From positions 1 to 34,769 of the IMG/VR virus record IMGVR_UViG_3300009158_000118: a DNA stretch of 34,769 bases; one strand, given 5' to 3'. The position numbers and the translations under genes are program-made. Shown here piece after piece: positions 1-8,704 of the stretch. The notes below the pieces were generated by a model. It did no database searches, was not told where the DNA came from, and saw nothing but the letters and a program-made list of their open reading frames with translations. This DNA comes from a virus. Each line of letters starts with the position of its first letter. The first letter of the stretch is position 1.

Positions 1-3000
1 ATAATAGATAGTGTAGCATTACTAACTGAATTAAACTACGTATCTTCTCAAATGCAGGAGTTATTTAAAGATTCTTTAGATACTGTTATTAGAGATAAGT
101 ATAAAGGTAAAGAGGCTGATGGTCAAGGTAAATGTACTTTTGACTTTTATAGAACAATGAGTATTCTTACTAGTCAGTGGTCTGATGAACAAGAAGTAGT
201 TTATAAAAAAATTGTAGACTATAATCATTATGATGAATTAGCTGATGAAGAAACTGATCCTACTAAAAAGACAGAGTACATACAACTAAGAGATGCTGTA
301 GGTTATGATCCTACAGAACCGGTATATTTTCCTCCAAAGAAATTTCAATATGCAGGACCTCAAAACTATAGTAGAATTATAGATGGTAAAGAATATGTTG
401 GTGCTCCTCCAATATTTGATAAATTTTCTTTACAACCTTTAATACCTACTATTATAAAAGGGACATCAGATGAACATCTTGCTAAAAGAATGGAATACAA
501 TGGTGTTGCCTATGTAAAGTTTGATAGTGGAACTAAAGTAGAATCACCTAGGATAAAAGATGATTTCTATGAAGACTTTGATCCTGAAAATCCTAATGAA
601 AGAAAAATTCGTCCTTTCCAACCAACTGATAAATTTAAATCTGAGCAGGAACTTTTCTTTAATAACTTTAAAGAGCAGGTAAGTATAGATGCTGAAATTC
701 ATGACCATGCTATATTTGGTTCTCAAATACGTAAGTTAATTCTTATGAATCTTGATAGACCTGAGTTTGAAGCAATGAAGAATAATTATATTAAATATCT
801 TGGTGAACTTGCTGAAATAGAAAAGGTTGCTGTTTATAGTGAAATGGGTATTACTAGAGAGAATGGTAAACTAAAAGTAAAAGACCTTGGTAAAATTGTA
901 GAGTATTTCTTTAAAGAAATTGCTAAAAAGAATCAAGATACTAATGTAAAGAAGGCTCTTAACTATGATGAAAAGACAGGTAAGTTTGATATTCCATTAG
1001 ATGCTGCTGTACAAGCTCAGGTTCTTGAAGGAATTATTATATCTTCTATCAATAATAGAGTGGTTAGATATAAGACCAATGGGTCCATGCTTGTTCAGAT
1101 GGCTGTGACCGGTTCTGAAAAAGTTAATAAGTTTAATAAAGAACAATCTAAGCAAGGCATAGAAACTTATGGTAATGATGATTTAGGGTATTACGAAATT
1201 GTCCCTAATAAAAATGGAGAGAGAGATGTCTCTGATAATCTAATCCCTACTGTTACTAAAATGGGAGTTAAGATAGCTCTTACTGGACAATGGCTTGGTC
1301 TTCTAAACCTTGATCATCCTGATAGATCTAAGATAGGAAGTATTGAACGTCTTAATGAAGCTCTTAAAGATGAGGATTGGGTGGCTCGTCATGAAAAGAA
1401 GATTACAATGACTGCTTATCGTATTCCTACACAGGGTAGAAACTTCTTAGATGTTATGAAAATACAACAATTCTTACCTGCTGCTGCCGGTGATGCAATT
1501 GTTATGCCTCGTGAAGTGGTAATTAAATCTGGATCTGATTTTGATATCGATAAAATGTTTGTATTCTATCCTAATCTTACAGAGAAAGGAAACTATCAAG
1601 ATACTGCTTATACACAAGCTGATTTACAAAATCCTGCAAAGTATAATGAGATTAAAGGTAGTATCCAAAACAAGTTATATGAAACAATGCAGGAGATTAT
1701 ACTACATCCTGCTAATTATATAGAATTAGTTACTCCTTCAGACAACTATCACATCATGCCTATCCTGGACAGTATTTTTGAAAAACTGGGATTAAAAACA
1801 GAAGGTGAAGACCGTAAGAAGACTGACTATAAAAACACTGAAATTCTTGAAAGAGAAAACAATATTAACAAGTTTCTTTCTTTATTAAAAGGTAAATCAG
1901 ATTTAGGAATAGCAGCTGTAGCTAATACATTTAATGTAATGTTCCAGCTTGCCAATGCTACAGCAAACCCTAATTTTTTTGGAGCTGAAGCTAATAAAGG
2001 AACGTCTATTAAAACATTCTTTAATTCTGATTTTGTTGAAAAGTCTATTGGTAGAATAGTAGGTATAGATTTCTCAAGCATTTTTGATGAAGATGGAGCT
2101 TTGAAATCAGAATTCTTTAGTGAGTTTATTAATGCCTTTGTGGATGTAGCTAATGATGACTATGTATTTGCTGCCAATGTTGTAACAGAATTGAGTCCTG
2201 TAATGTTCTACATGAAGTATGCAGGTATGTCTTCTAAGAAAATATTAAACTTTGTAAATCAACCGGCTATTAGGTTATATACAAAGAACCTGGCAATGTT
2301 TCAAAACAAGTTTGTTAAACTTAATGGTATAGGTGAAAACACTTCACCTAGAAAACTGGCTATGTCATTAACTTTAAGGGAGTTAGGATACTCTGATGGT
2401 AAAGATAGGCCGTGGAGTAGAAACACAATGGAAGAGTACTTAAGTAAGAATCAAGGAGGATTTGGTATATCAAACTTTGATCAGTTTTATACTGATGATA
2501 TGTTGTCTAAAGGTATAAGAAAAGATGAATTGGGAATTAATACATTGTCTGATAAAGGAAAATTAATTCAAGTATCAATGTTATTGGAATTAGAAAACTT
2601 AAGACTTCAATCTAATAGTGTCACAGAGGCTCAGAAGTTTTTAAACTTTGATACTAATCCTTTTTCAAGCACGTTTGACATATATTCTCGTGACAGAGAT
2701 TATGAAAATGCTTTAGAAGGAAGCAATATATTATCACCTACTACAATAGCTAATATTAAAGTAAATAGTATCATCAGTCCATTGGATATGTCAGATGATA
2801 TAAAATCTATTTTATCTAGTCTTTTCCCAGTACGTAATGATGACAAGTTTAATAAATTTATATTTGATAAAGCAAATGAGTTAAAAGATACGTATGATAA
2901 TAAGAGTATTATTTCTCAAGATGATGTATTAAGGTTTGCTAGAACAGCAAAGAATGACTACATGAATTTTATTCTACAAAACTTTATTGGTTCTTCTAAA

Positions 3001-5790
3001 GAAGGAATGGAGTTTTTTCATTCTACTTTCGAAACTAAAAAAGATTTTAATGATTATCTAGCTGAACTGGTGCAGACAAATAAATTACCTAGTTTGTTTC
3101 AAACTATAAAGTCACTACCTTATTATGAGGCTTTGGCTAAAAAGTATCCTGTAATTAGAAACATTGTAGTTCAACGTGGTGAAAAAAATAGGAATTTAGT
3201 CTCATTTAAAATTGTAGAAAACAGTTCTAATACCATTGAAAAAGAGAGTGTTATAAGACAATTCGAAGAATTATCTAATCTTTCGGATCCTGAATATAAA
3301 ATTGTAAGAACCTTCTTTAGAGATTTAGCTTTATATTCTATATTCCAATCAGGAATGAATACATCGGACATAAGTTTTACAAGTTCAACTCCTATTAGTA
3401 TAGTGAATAAACTATACGGGGATGCTGTTAAAGAGTATTCTAAAATTAGTGATGCTGAAAAAGATATTCAATTTACCAATTTTGATAAATTATTTGTAAG
3501 CAATAACCCAGGATTTTACAATGGTCGTTCTAATGCTACTCTAACACAAGAAGCAAGTAGTAGAGGTAAATGGTATTCTGATAATGTAAAAATAGGTTGG
3601 GAGACTAAAAAAGCAGAAGTTCCAAAACCTGTGATGACTCCTGTATCAAATAAAGCAGCAGTTAAGATAGTTGAAAATACTGCAGACACTAAAGCTGCAG
3701 CAAGACGTAATGAAGGAATATACTCTATGAGACCTAATCCCGGTGATCAAATACCTGGAGTAGATGAGAATTTTCATTTTGGTAATCCATGGTCACACAA
3801 CGGATATCAAGGAACTATTAAAACAGGATCTCTGTCTGAGGCAGAAGCTAAAGCTATTGGCACGTGGAAAGGGGATATTAAAGCTACTGCTGTTTCAGAA
3901 GCAGCTAGTAACTATGAGAGATGGCTTACTGGTGAATCTTTTCAAGATGTAGAACCAGAAAGACTAGCTTGGATTAGAAATGTTGTAGCTGCAGGAAGAC
4001 TAGATGGTAAAACATTTGTTTATTTCAAACCTGGTTATATAAGTCATGCTGATGTATTAGTTGATTATATTAATGGTAGAAACAAAACTTTACTATCTAC
4101 TAAGGTTGTAGTTGATGCTAAATCTCCGGGAATATCTGAAGTTAAAGTGTTTAAGTGGAACCGTCCTAATGCTGAACGTGGTACAGATGCTGATGTAGCT
4201 ATGAGAAAAGATGCTGATGGCTTTATAGGAGAAGTAAATGATCTTAGTGGTAAAACATCTTCAAATACCTCAGCTAATGAGCTACTTGAAAAAAATAAGA
4301 AAAAAACTCCAAAGGATGCACAAGGAACTGATATACCTTGGGAAATTCAAGTATCTCCTAATGGTAAAACAATAGGAGTAGCTGGAACAAAAGGAACCAT
4401 CATGTTAGCTAGAAATGGTTCATTAAAAGGAAACCCTTTAGAGGAAGCAACTAAACTAGCTATAAAATCTCTTAATAATTCAGGAGACTATACTTTTATT
4501 ATAGGTGATATGGAAGGTGTTGACACTCCATTCATGGAACTTTTAAATGAGATTGGTGCCACTTATAAAATATATGGCCACGGAAGAATAGTGGGTGTTT
4601 CTGATAAAGAACACACCAGAACCAAGCCGGCTAATATTGTTGTGTTAAAAGGAAAAGAAGGAGCTGCTGCATTCATAGAAGGCATAGGAGGTAAGAAAGT
4701 TTCTAAAGGTATACTTAATATAGAAGGTCAGTTCTATTATGTTCCATTAGGAACAGATGCCGGGCAGATGGATATTTTTCCTAAACCTAAAGGGGACGAT
4801 CTTTTCATGTATGATGCAGAGGGAAATGAAGTTTATATAGGATCAAGAACAAAAGGTTCTAAAATATTTATTGTTGATCCTGGTTTTAGATATGCTTTTG
4901 ATAAGGTTAGTAAAACTATACTGAATTATACTAGTGAAGACATAGATCTATTAGAAAGTCGTATGAATAAGTCTTCTACATCTAAGTTGGCAGCCCCTGC
5001 TAAACTATCTGGAAAAGGAGTTAAGATAATGTATGATGCTGATATAGCTGCTTATGCTGCATACTTGATTAAATCTAATGGAAAACCTGCTAAGGAATTC
5101 TTTACATCTGCTACGGCATTTAAAGAATTTTATAATCCTGGAACTGGTAAACGTGAAAAGGCTCCTCAATCTTCTAAATGGGTATTACAAGATAATGGTT
5201 TATATAATTTAGTAGACGATGAGACTGGGGAGTTATACATTGAAAGTGTAGACCTTAAAACAGGAATGAAGTATGAAGAGGAAGTTCAACCTAAAGACAT
5301 AGTGAATAGAGTTAATGAAATCACTTATACTCCTAAAGGTAAAGAGTCTCAGAAATATACAGTAGAGGGAACCAAGATTTTCAAAACTAAAGAAGGTACA
5401 GAAGTGTTCAAAGAAGATTCTGTCGATCGTAATAAAATCTTTGCTAACCTGGCTGTAAAACAGGGCAGGGCCGTAGTAGTAGACCACAAAGGAACAAACT
5501 ATGTGGTAAATGCTAAGAATGTGATTATCTCTGCTAAAACAGGAGCTATTATGAAATGGGGAGCTGATAATGGAAATACTAAAGCCATAGTAGCTTTAGC
5601 AAAAGAAAAGTTCCTTATGAAACAATCTAACCCTAAAACCGGATTAATAGATGCTATTAAAAATTGGATTGGTTCCCAGGAGATTGTGACTATTAAAGAC
5701 TCAGCTGAAAGCATAGCTGCTCAATATGAAACAAATAAATTATCTGGGGAATCAATTGAAGAATTCTTAAAAAGGTTATCTTGCAAATAA
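1..5790 (+). CDS. Giant phage RNA polymerase-like protein with DFDID signature, DUF4326-like and SLOG-like domains (5' partial)
   Basis: The frame is open to base 1, so the protein starts before the window; the first internal ATG is at 52 and numbering below counts from it. At 1537-1551 it encodes DFDID (D496, D498, D500). The stretch before it reads R-I-P-T, then an IQ-x-F-L-P element, D-A-I-V-M-P and finally DFDID. This parallels the bacterial beta-prime catalytic region (RxPT, IQxFxP, AIxxxP, NADFDGD), with the Gly of DFDGD replaced by Ile. That fits the single-chain, virion-packaged RNA polymerases of crAss-like phages, with the three Asp binding catalytic Mg. Around residues 1217-1345 a DUF4326-like domain is visible (FGNPW, YERWL, GKTFVYFKPG, then H-A-D-V-L), but without that family's Cys residues. 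Residues about 1434-1520 (TIGVAG, FIIGDMEGVD) resemble a Rossmann-like SLOG/YspA nucleotide-binding domain. TAA at 5788 is followed 20 bases later by the next giant gene. The RNAP call is fairly sure; the accessory domains less so. Confidence 0.82.
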   Translation: MIDSVALLTELNYVSSQMQELFKDSLDTVIRDKYKGKEADGQGKCTFDFYRTMSILTSQWSDEQEVVYKKIVDYNHYDELADEETDPTKKTEYIQLRDAVGYDPTEPVYFPPKKFQYAGPQNYSRIIDGKEYVGAPPIFDKFSLQPLIPTIIKGTSDEHLAKRMEYNGVAYVKFDSGTKVESPRIKDDFYEDFDPENPNERKIRPFQPTDKFKSEQELFFNNFKEQVSIDAEIHDHAIFGSQIRKLILMNLDRPEFEAMKNNYIKYLGELAEIEKVAVYSEMGITRENGKLKVKDLGKIVEYFFKEIAKKNQDTNVKKALNYDEKTGKFDIPLDAAVQAQVLEGIIISSINNRVVRYKTNGSMLVQMAVTGSEKVNKFNKEQSKQGIETYGNDDLGYYEIVPNKNGERDVSDNLIPTVTKMGVKIALTGQWLGLLNLDHPDRSKIGSIERLNEALKDEDWVARHEKKITMTAYRIPTQGRNFLDVMKIQQFLPAAAGDAIVMPREVVIKSGSDFDIDKMFVFYPNLTEKGNYQDTAYTQADLQNPAKYNEIKGSIQNKLYETMQEIILHPANYIELVTPSDNYHIMPILDSIFEKLGLKTEGEDRKKTDYKNTEILERENNINKFLSLLKGKSDLGIAAVANTFNVMFQLANATANPNFFGAEANKGTSIKTFFNSDFVEKSIGRIVGIDFSSIFDEDGALKSEFFSEFINAFVDVANDDYVFAANVVTELSPVMFYMKYAGMSSKKILNFVNQPAIRLYTKNLAMFQNKFVKLNGIGENTSPRKLAMSLTLRELGYSDGKDRPWSRNTMEEYLSKNQGGFGISNFDQFYTDDMLSKGIRKDELGINTLSDKGKLIQVSMLLELENLRLQSNSVTEAQKFLNFDTNPFSSTFDIYSRDRDYENALEGSNILSPTTIANIKVNSIISPLDMSDDIKSILSSLFPVRNDDKFNKFIFDKANELKDTYDNKSIISQDDVLRFARTAKNDYMNFILQNFIGSSKEGMEFFHSTFETKKDFNDYLAELVQTNKLPSLFQTIKSLPYYEALAKKYPVIRNIVVQRGEKNRNLVSFKIVENSSNTIEKESVIRQFEELSNLSDPEYKIVRTFFRDLALYSIFQSGMNTSDISFTSSTPISIVNKLYGDAVKEYSKISDAEKDIQFTNFDKLFVSNNPGFYNGRSNATLTQEASSRGKWYSDNVKIGWETKKAEVPKPVMTPVSNKAAVKIVENTADTKAAARRNEGIYSMRPNPGDQIPGVDENFHFGNPWSHNGYQGTIKTGSLSEAEAKAIGTWKGDIKATAVSEAASNYERWLTGESFQDVEPERLAWIRNVVAAGRLDGKTFVYFKPGYISHADVLVDYINGRNKTLLSTKVVVDAKSPGISEVKVFKWNRPNAERGTDADVAMRKDADGFIGEVNDLSGKTSSNTSANELLEKNKKKTPKDAQGTDIPWEIQVSPNGKTIGVAGTKGTIMLARNGSLKGNPLEEATKLAIKSLNNSGDYTFIIGDMEGVDTPFMELLNEIGATYKIYGHGRIVGVSDKEHTRTKPANIVVLKGKEGAAAFIEGIGGKKVSKGILNIEGQFYYVPLGTDAGQMDIFPKPKGDDLFMYDAEGNEVYIGSRTKGSKIFIVDPGFRYAFDKVSKTILNYTSEDIDLLESRMNKSSTSKLAAPAKLSGKGVKIMYDADIAAYAAYLIKSNGKPAKEFFTSATAFKEFYNPGTGKREKAPQSSKWVLQDNGLYNLVDDETGELYIESVDLKTGMKYEEEVQPKDIVNRVNEITYTPKGKESQKYTVEGTKIFKTKEGTEVFKEDSVDRNKIFANLAVKQGRAVVVDHKGTNYVVNAKNVIISAKTGAIMKWGADNGNTKAIVALAKEKFLMKQSNPKTGLIDAIKNWIGSQEIVTIKDSAESIAAQYETNKLSGESIEEFLKRLSCK

Positions 5791-5810
5791 ATTAAAAACA
5801 CAATAATACA

Positions 5811-8597
5811 ATGGTAGTTTGTCCTAATAAATCAAGTAAAGAATGGCAGTCATTAGCTAAAGATCTAGGTGAAGATAGAGCTATGCTTGCTTTTATACGT
5901 AATAATGGTGTTGTTCCTAGTACATCTAAAGCTCGTGAATTGATTACTAACAAAGGAGTTTTACAATCTCTTCAGGTTCTTCCTAGACTTTCTGAAAGTA
6001 GTATACTTCAAACACTAAGGACTAACAACTTGATTGTTGGTGAAGGATTTAAACAAGGTGATAGAACATTTTACCAGCTTAATGGAAATGTAACTAATAT
6101 TGGAGATAAGCTTGGTGAATTTACAAGCACTTATGGAACTGTACTAGAGTACAAAGGAGATTATGTAACCATTGATGAAAATTCATTAGCTGCTTGGAAT
6201 AGTATTTCTAGTGCTCAACAACTTCAAAATAAATCTTTAACTGAACTATCTAAAGACTTTTTAAAAAGTATTGGAGTAAGTTTAGTGGAGCAAGATGATG
6301 TTATTAAAAAATATGGATCTAATGGTATAGCTGACTTTGCAGAAAGAATGATAAGAATTCAATCCGGTATGACAGATGAAGTTCTTCCTGAAGAAGCTTT
6401 ACACTTTTTCCTGGATATGTTACCACAGGATCATCCTGCTTTACTAGAATCTTTAGATAAAATACGTAACACTCAAACTTACAAAACTACATTTGAGAAG
6501 TACAAGAATAATCCTAACTATCGTGTTGATGGAGTAATTAATATCACTAAGATTAAAAAAGAAGCATTGGCTAAAGAATTAGCTGCTCAAATGAAAAAAG
6601 AAGAGAAAGCTGGCTGGGCTGAAAACTTACTTAACATTATACTAGACTGGATTAAAAAAACATTTATTAAAAAAGGACCAAATGATATTCTTAGAGATTT
6701 ATACTTTAGTGGGGACATTAGTACGTTAAATACTAACCTTCAGTCTTCTGAAATATACAACCAGCTTACTGATGAAAATAAGGCATACTATGAGGCTCAA
6801 CTTACTAATGAAGCTCAGAGGCAAACATTAGAAAAGATTCTTGCTTATATTCTTCCTACTAGTTTTGATGGTAAAGGACATAAATATACTTATGCCGGCA
6901 ATCCAGAAGGTGCCCTTGTAAAATCTGTTACAACAGTTATAGGTTCAGAATTCTTTTCTGAAGTTGAAAATCCTGATGTAATGCTAGAAGTGGCAAATGC
7001 TTTTGTTCATGAAATTCCATTAGCAACATTTAATGCTGACGATAGTGAAAACGTAAAAGGTAAAAAGATAATCAACTTTATAGTTGAAGAAATATTAAAC
7101 GGCAATAGAACTCCTGAAGAAATGGAGAAAATTGTTGGAACAAAAATCAGTGATTTACTATTTAAAGCATCTGAAGCTAAAGCTAAAACTTTATTTGGTA
7201 CAGCTATTCATAGTATTGCTGAGGCTGTTATTCTTGGAAAAAAGATAAACCTTGATGTTATAGATCCAAAAGATCCTTCTAAAGGTGGTATAGATCCTAT
7301 TGTATATAAGTTGATGGATAGAGCTAGTCTTGAGACACTACTTGCAGGTACAGCTACGGAGGAAGGCCTTATTCAAACTATCAGAAACTTAGTTAAAACT
7401 AATCATGTTGTAATGAGTGAGGTTGCCATAAGTAATGGTAAACTTGGAGGGGTATTAGATATCATAGCAATTGATGATCAGGGTGTGGCTCACATCTATG
7501 ATTTTAAAACAAAATTTATTAAAAATTTTGGTAGTAAATCATTTATCAAAGAAGGTTTAATTGATGAATTTCACAATACAATAAATGCAAAAAGTCCAAT
7601 TGGTGTTAAAAATGAACCAGATACTTTAAAAGAACTTAGAGGTGTGCCTAGAAGTAATAGACAAAAATACAGTCAACAGTTATCCATTTACAAAAAGATG
7701 TTAATGGAGGCTGGTATTCCTGTAGGAAGTATTAACATTATTGGGATACCTTACAGACTTGATGCTGATAATAAAGTATCAGATATTAAAGTCAGTATAG
7801 TTAAAAATATTGAGTTTAATAAATCACTTGCTAACTATTACTTTCCTGGGCTGGATGCTGGCCTGGATGCTACTGTTAAAAAAGCTGTCGAGTCTAAAGA
7901 AGATCCTAGATTAGATACCATCAGGTCTGTAGAAAATAATAAACTTAAAGAAGCCTTTGCTAAATCACTAAGTAGACTTACTCAAATATACAGAGCTTTT
8001 GATAAAAACAAAAGTAAAGAAGAGTTATATAAACTTTTATTAAATGAAGGTAGTAAAGCAAACAAAGTACAACTTCAAAAAAGTGTAGTGGAAGCTACCT
8101 TAGATAACTTTGCTCATGCTGAGGAAATAGGTAACTTTTTAGAAATTCAAAAAAACTTTTTAGAATTAATTGATTCATCTGCTCCTATTATAAGAACAGC
8201 TGTTGAGCATTTTAATAATTTAAAGAAATCTACTCCTACAAACTCTGAAGGTGTATCCTTAAAATTAGCTGAACTTTTAAAAGTTAAAAATTTCTTGTCC
8301 GGTTATCAAAATATGTTTGAAGAATTATTAGACTATTTTCCTGATGCTAATCAAGATAACCTTGTAAAAAAGAAATTAACTGATCTTATTGGTGTCACCT
8401 CTGGAGTAAAAAGTGAGTATATTAAAGTGATTAGTCCTGATATTGTAAACATGTTAGGTGATGTATTTAATAAAGATCTACTAGATAATATTAGACGTGA
8501 GTATAGTGAGTTAATTGCTGCAGCTAATGCTCGTGGGGATGTAGAAAGAGCTAAAGAATTAAAAACTGAAAGAGATGACTTGCTTCACAAAAAGTAA
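5811..8597 (+). CDS. Giant virion-type protein, N-terminal part, with PD-(D/E)XK nuclease domain
   Basis: This 928-residue product follows the RNA polymerase-like gene; its ATG has an A-rich leader. The N-terminus (about residues 1-50, with an S-x-E-W-x-x-L element and a stretch rich in acidic residues and helix formers) resembles, from memory, the starts of other giant Bacteroidetes phage proteins. A PD-(D/E)XK nuclease domain lies in the middle: helix motif GTAIHSIAE with H467, then D550 in a GGVLDII strand and D564-F-K566 in the next strand, the usual D...(D/E)xK layout of RecB/Cas4-like nucleases. The C-terminal third (about 640-928) is charged and helical. The frame stops at TAA 8595-8597 in a charged segment (HKK), and the -1 frame continues with the same character into the 8705-12541 reading frame. 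I therefore read this as the N-terminal part of an about 2,243-residue protein, joined by frameshifting or broken by a sequence error. The role of the nuclease is unknown; host DNA degradation or genome processing are possibilities. Confidence 0.78.
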   Translation: MVVCPNKSSKEWQSLAKDLGEDRAMLAFIRNNGVVPSTSKARELITNKGVLQSLQVLPRLSESSILQTLRTNNLIVGEGFKQGDRTFYQLNGNVTNIGDKLGEFTSTYGTVLEYKGDYVTIDENSLAAWNSISSAQQLQNKSLTELSKDFLKSIGVSLVEQDDVIKKYGSNGIADFAERMIRIQSGMTDEVLPEEALHFFLDMLPQDHPALLESLDKIRNTQTYKTTFEKYKNNPNYRVDGVINITKIKKEALAKELAAQMKKEEKAGWAENLLNIILDWIKKTFIKKGPNDILRDLYFSGDISTLNTNLQSSEIYNQLTDENKAYYEAQLTNEAQRQTLEKILAYILPTSFDGKGHKYTYAGNPEGALVKSVTTVIGSEFFSEVENPDVMLEVANAFVHEIPLATFNADDSENVKGKKIINFIVEEILNGNRTPEEMEKIVGTKISDLLFKASEAKAKTLFGTAIHSIAEAVILGKKINLDVIDPKDPSKGGIDPIVYKLMDRASLETLLAGTATEEGLIQTIRNLVKTNHVVMSEVAISNGKLGGVLDIIAIDDQGVAHIYDFKTKFIKNFGSKSFIKEGLIDEFHNTINAKSPIGVKNEPDTLKELRGVPRSNRQKYSQQLSIYKKMLMEAGIPVGSINIIGIPYRLDADNKVSDIKVSIVKNIEFNKSLANYYFPGLDAGLDATVKKAVESKEDPRLDTIRSVENNKLKEAFAKSLSRLTQIYRAFDKNKSKEELYKLLLNEGSKANKVQLQKSVVEATLDNFAHAEEIGNFLEIQKNFLELIDSSAPIIRTAVEHFNNLKKSTPTNSEGVSLKLAELLKVKNFLSGYQNMFEELLDYFPDANQDNLVKKKLTDLIGVTSGVKSEYIKVISPDIVNMLGDVFNKDLLDNIRREYSELIAAANARGDVERAKELKTERDDLLHKK
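8586..8597 (+). other. Candidate -1 frameshift site between two giant reading frames
   Basis: The zero frame reads CAC AAA AAG TAA, so a five-A run followed by G sits directly before the stop. Re-pairing one base back puts A-site tRNA-Lys on AAA and the next codon becomes GTA at 8594, which opens the frame that runs without a stop to 12541. That frame is closed upstream (TGA at 8576), so the two frames overlap only from about 8579 to 8597, exactly around this site. Between 8594 and the first ATG at 8705 lie 37 codons of ordinary coding character with no ATG, GTG or TTG. A perfect palindrome CTTTTAAAAG follows at 8606-8615, but I see no strong stem-loop or pseudoknot at the usual distance. A one-base error in the A run would give the same picture. 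Confidence 0.6.
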
Positions 8598-8704
8598 TTG
8601 AAGAACTTTTAAAAGGAAACAAAGGGGATACCGGTTGGTTTTTTAGTAAGCTAGTTGCAACTATTTCTAATCCAGATATAGTTTTAGCAGGTGTAGCTAA
8701 AAAA

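Noticed and set aside
544-5714. Open frames on the minus strand inside the polymerase gene (for example 544-726, 1827-2081, 5233-5487, 5499-5714)
   Set aside because: They lie fully opposite a long conserved coding frame, have shadow-like composition rich in Phe, Ile and Ser, and have no leader or neighbour context.
8652-8663. Palindrome TAGTTGCAACTA considered as a frameshift stimulator or operator
   Set aside because: It is about 58 bases past the slip site, too far for a stimulator, and there is only one copy, within coding sequence.
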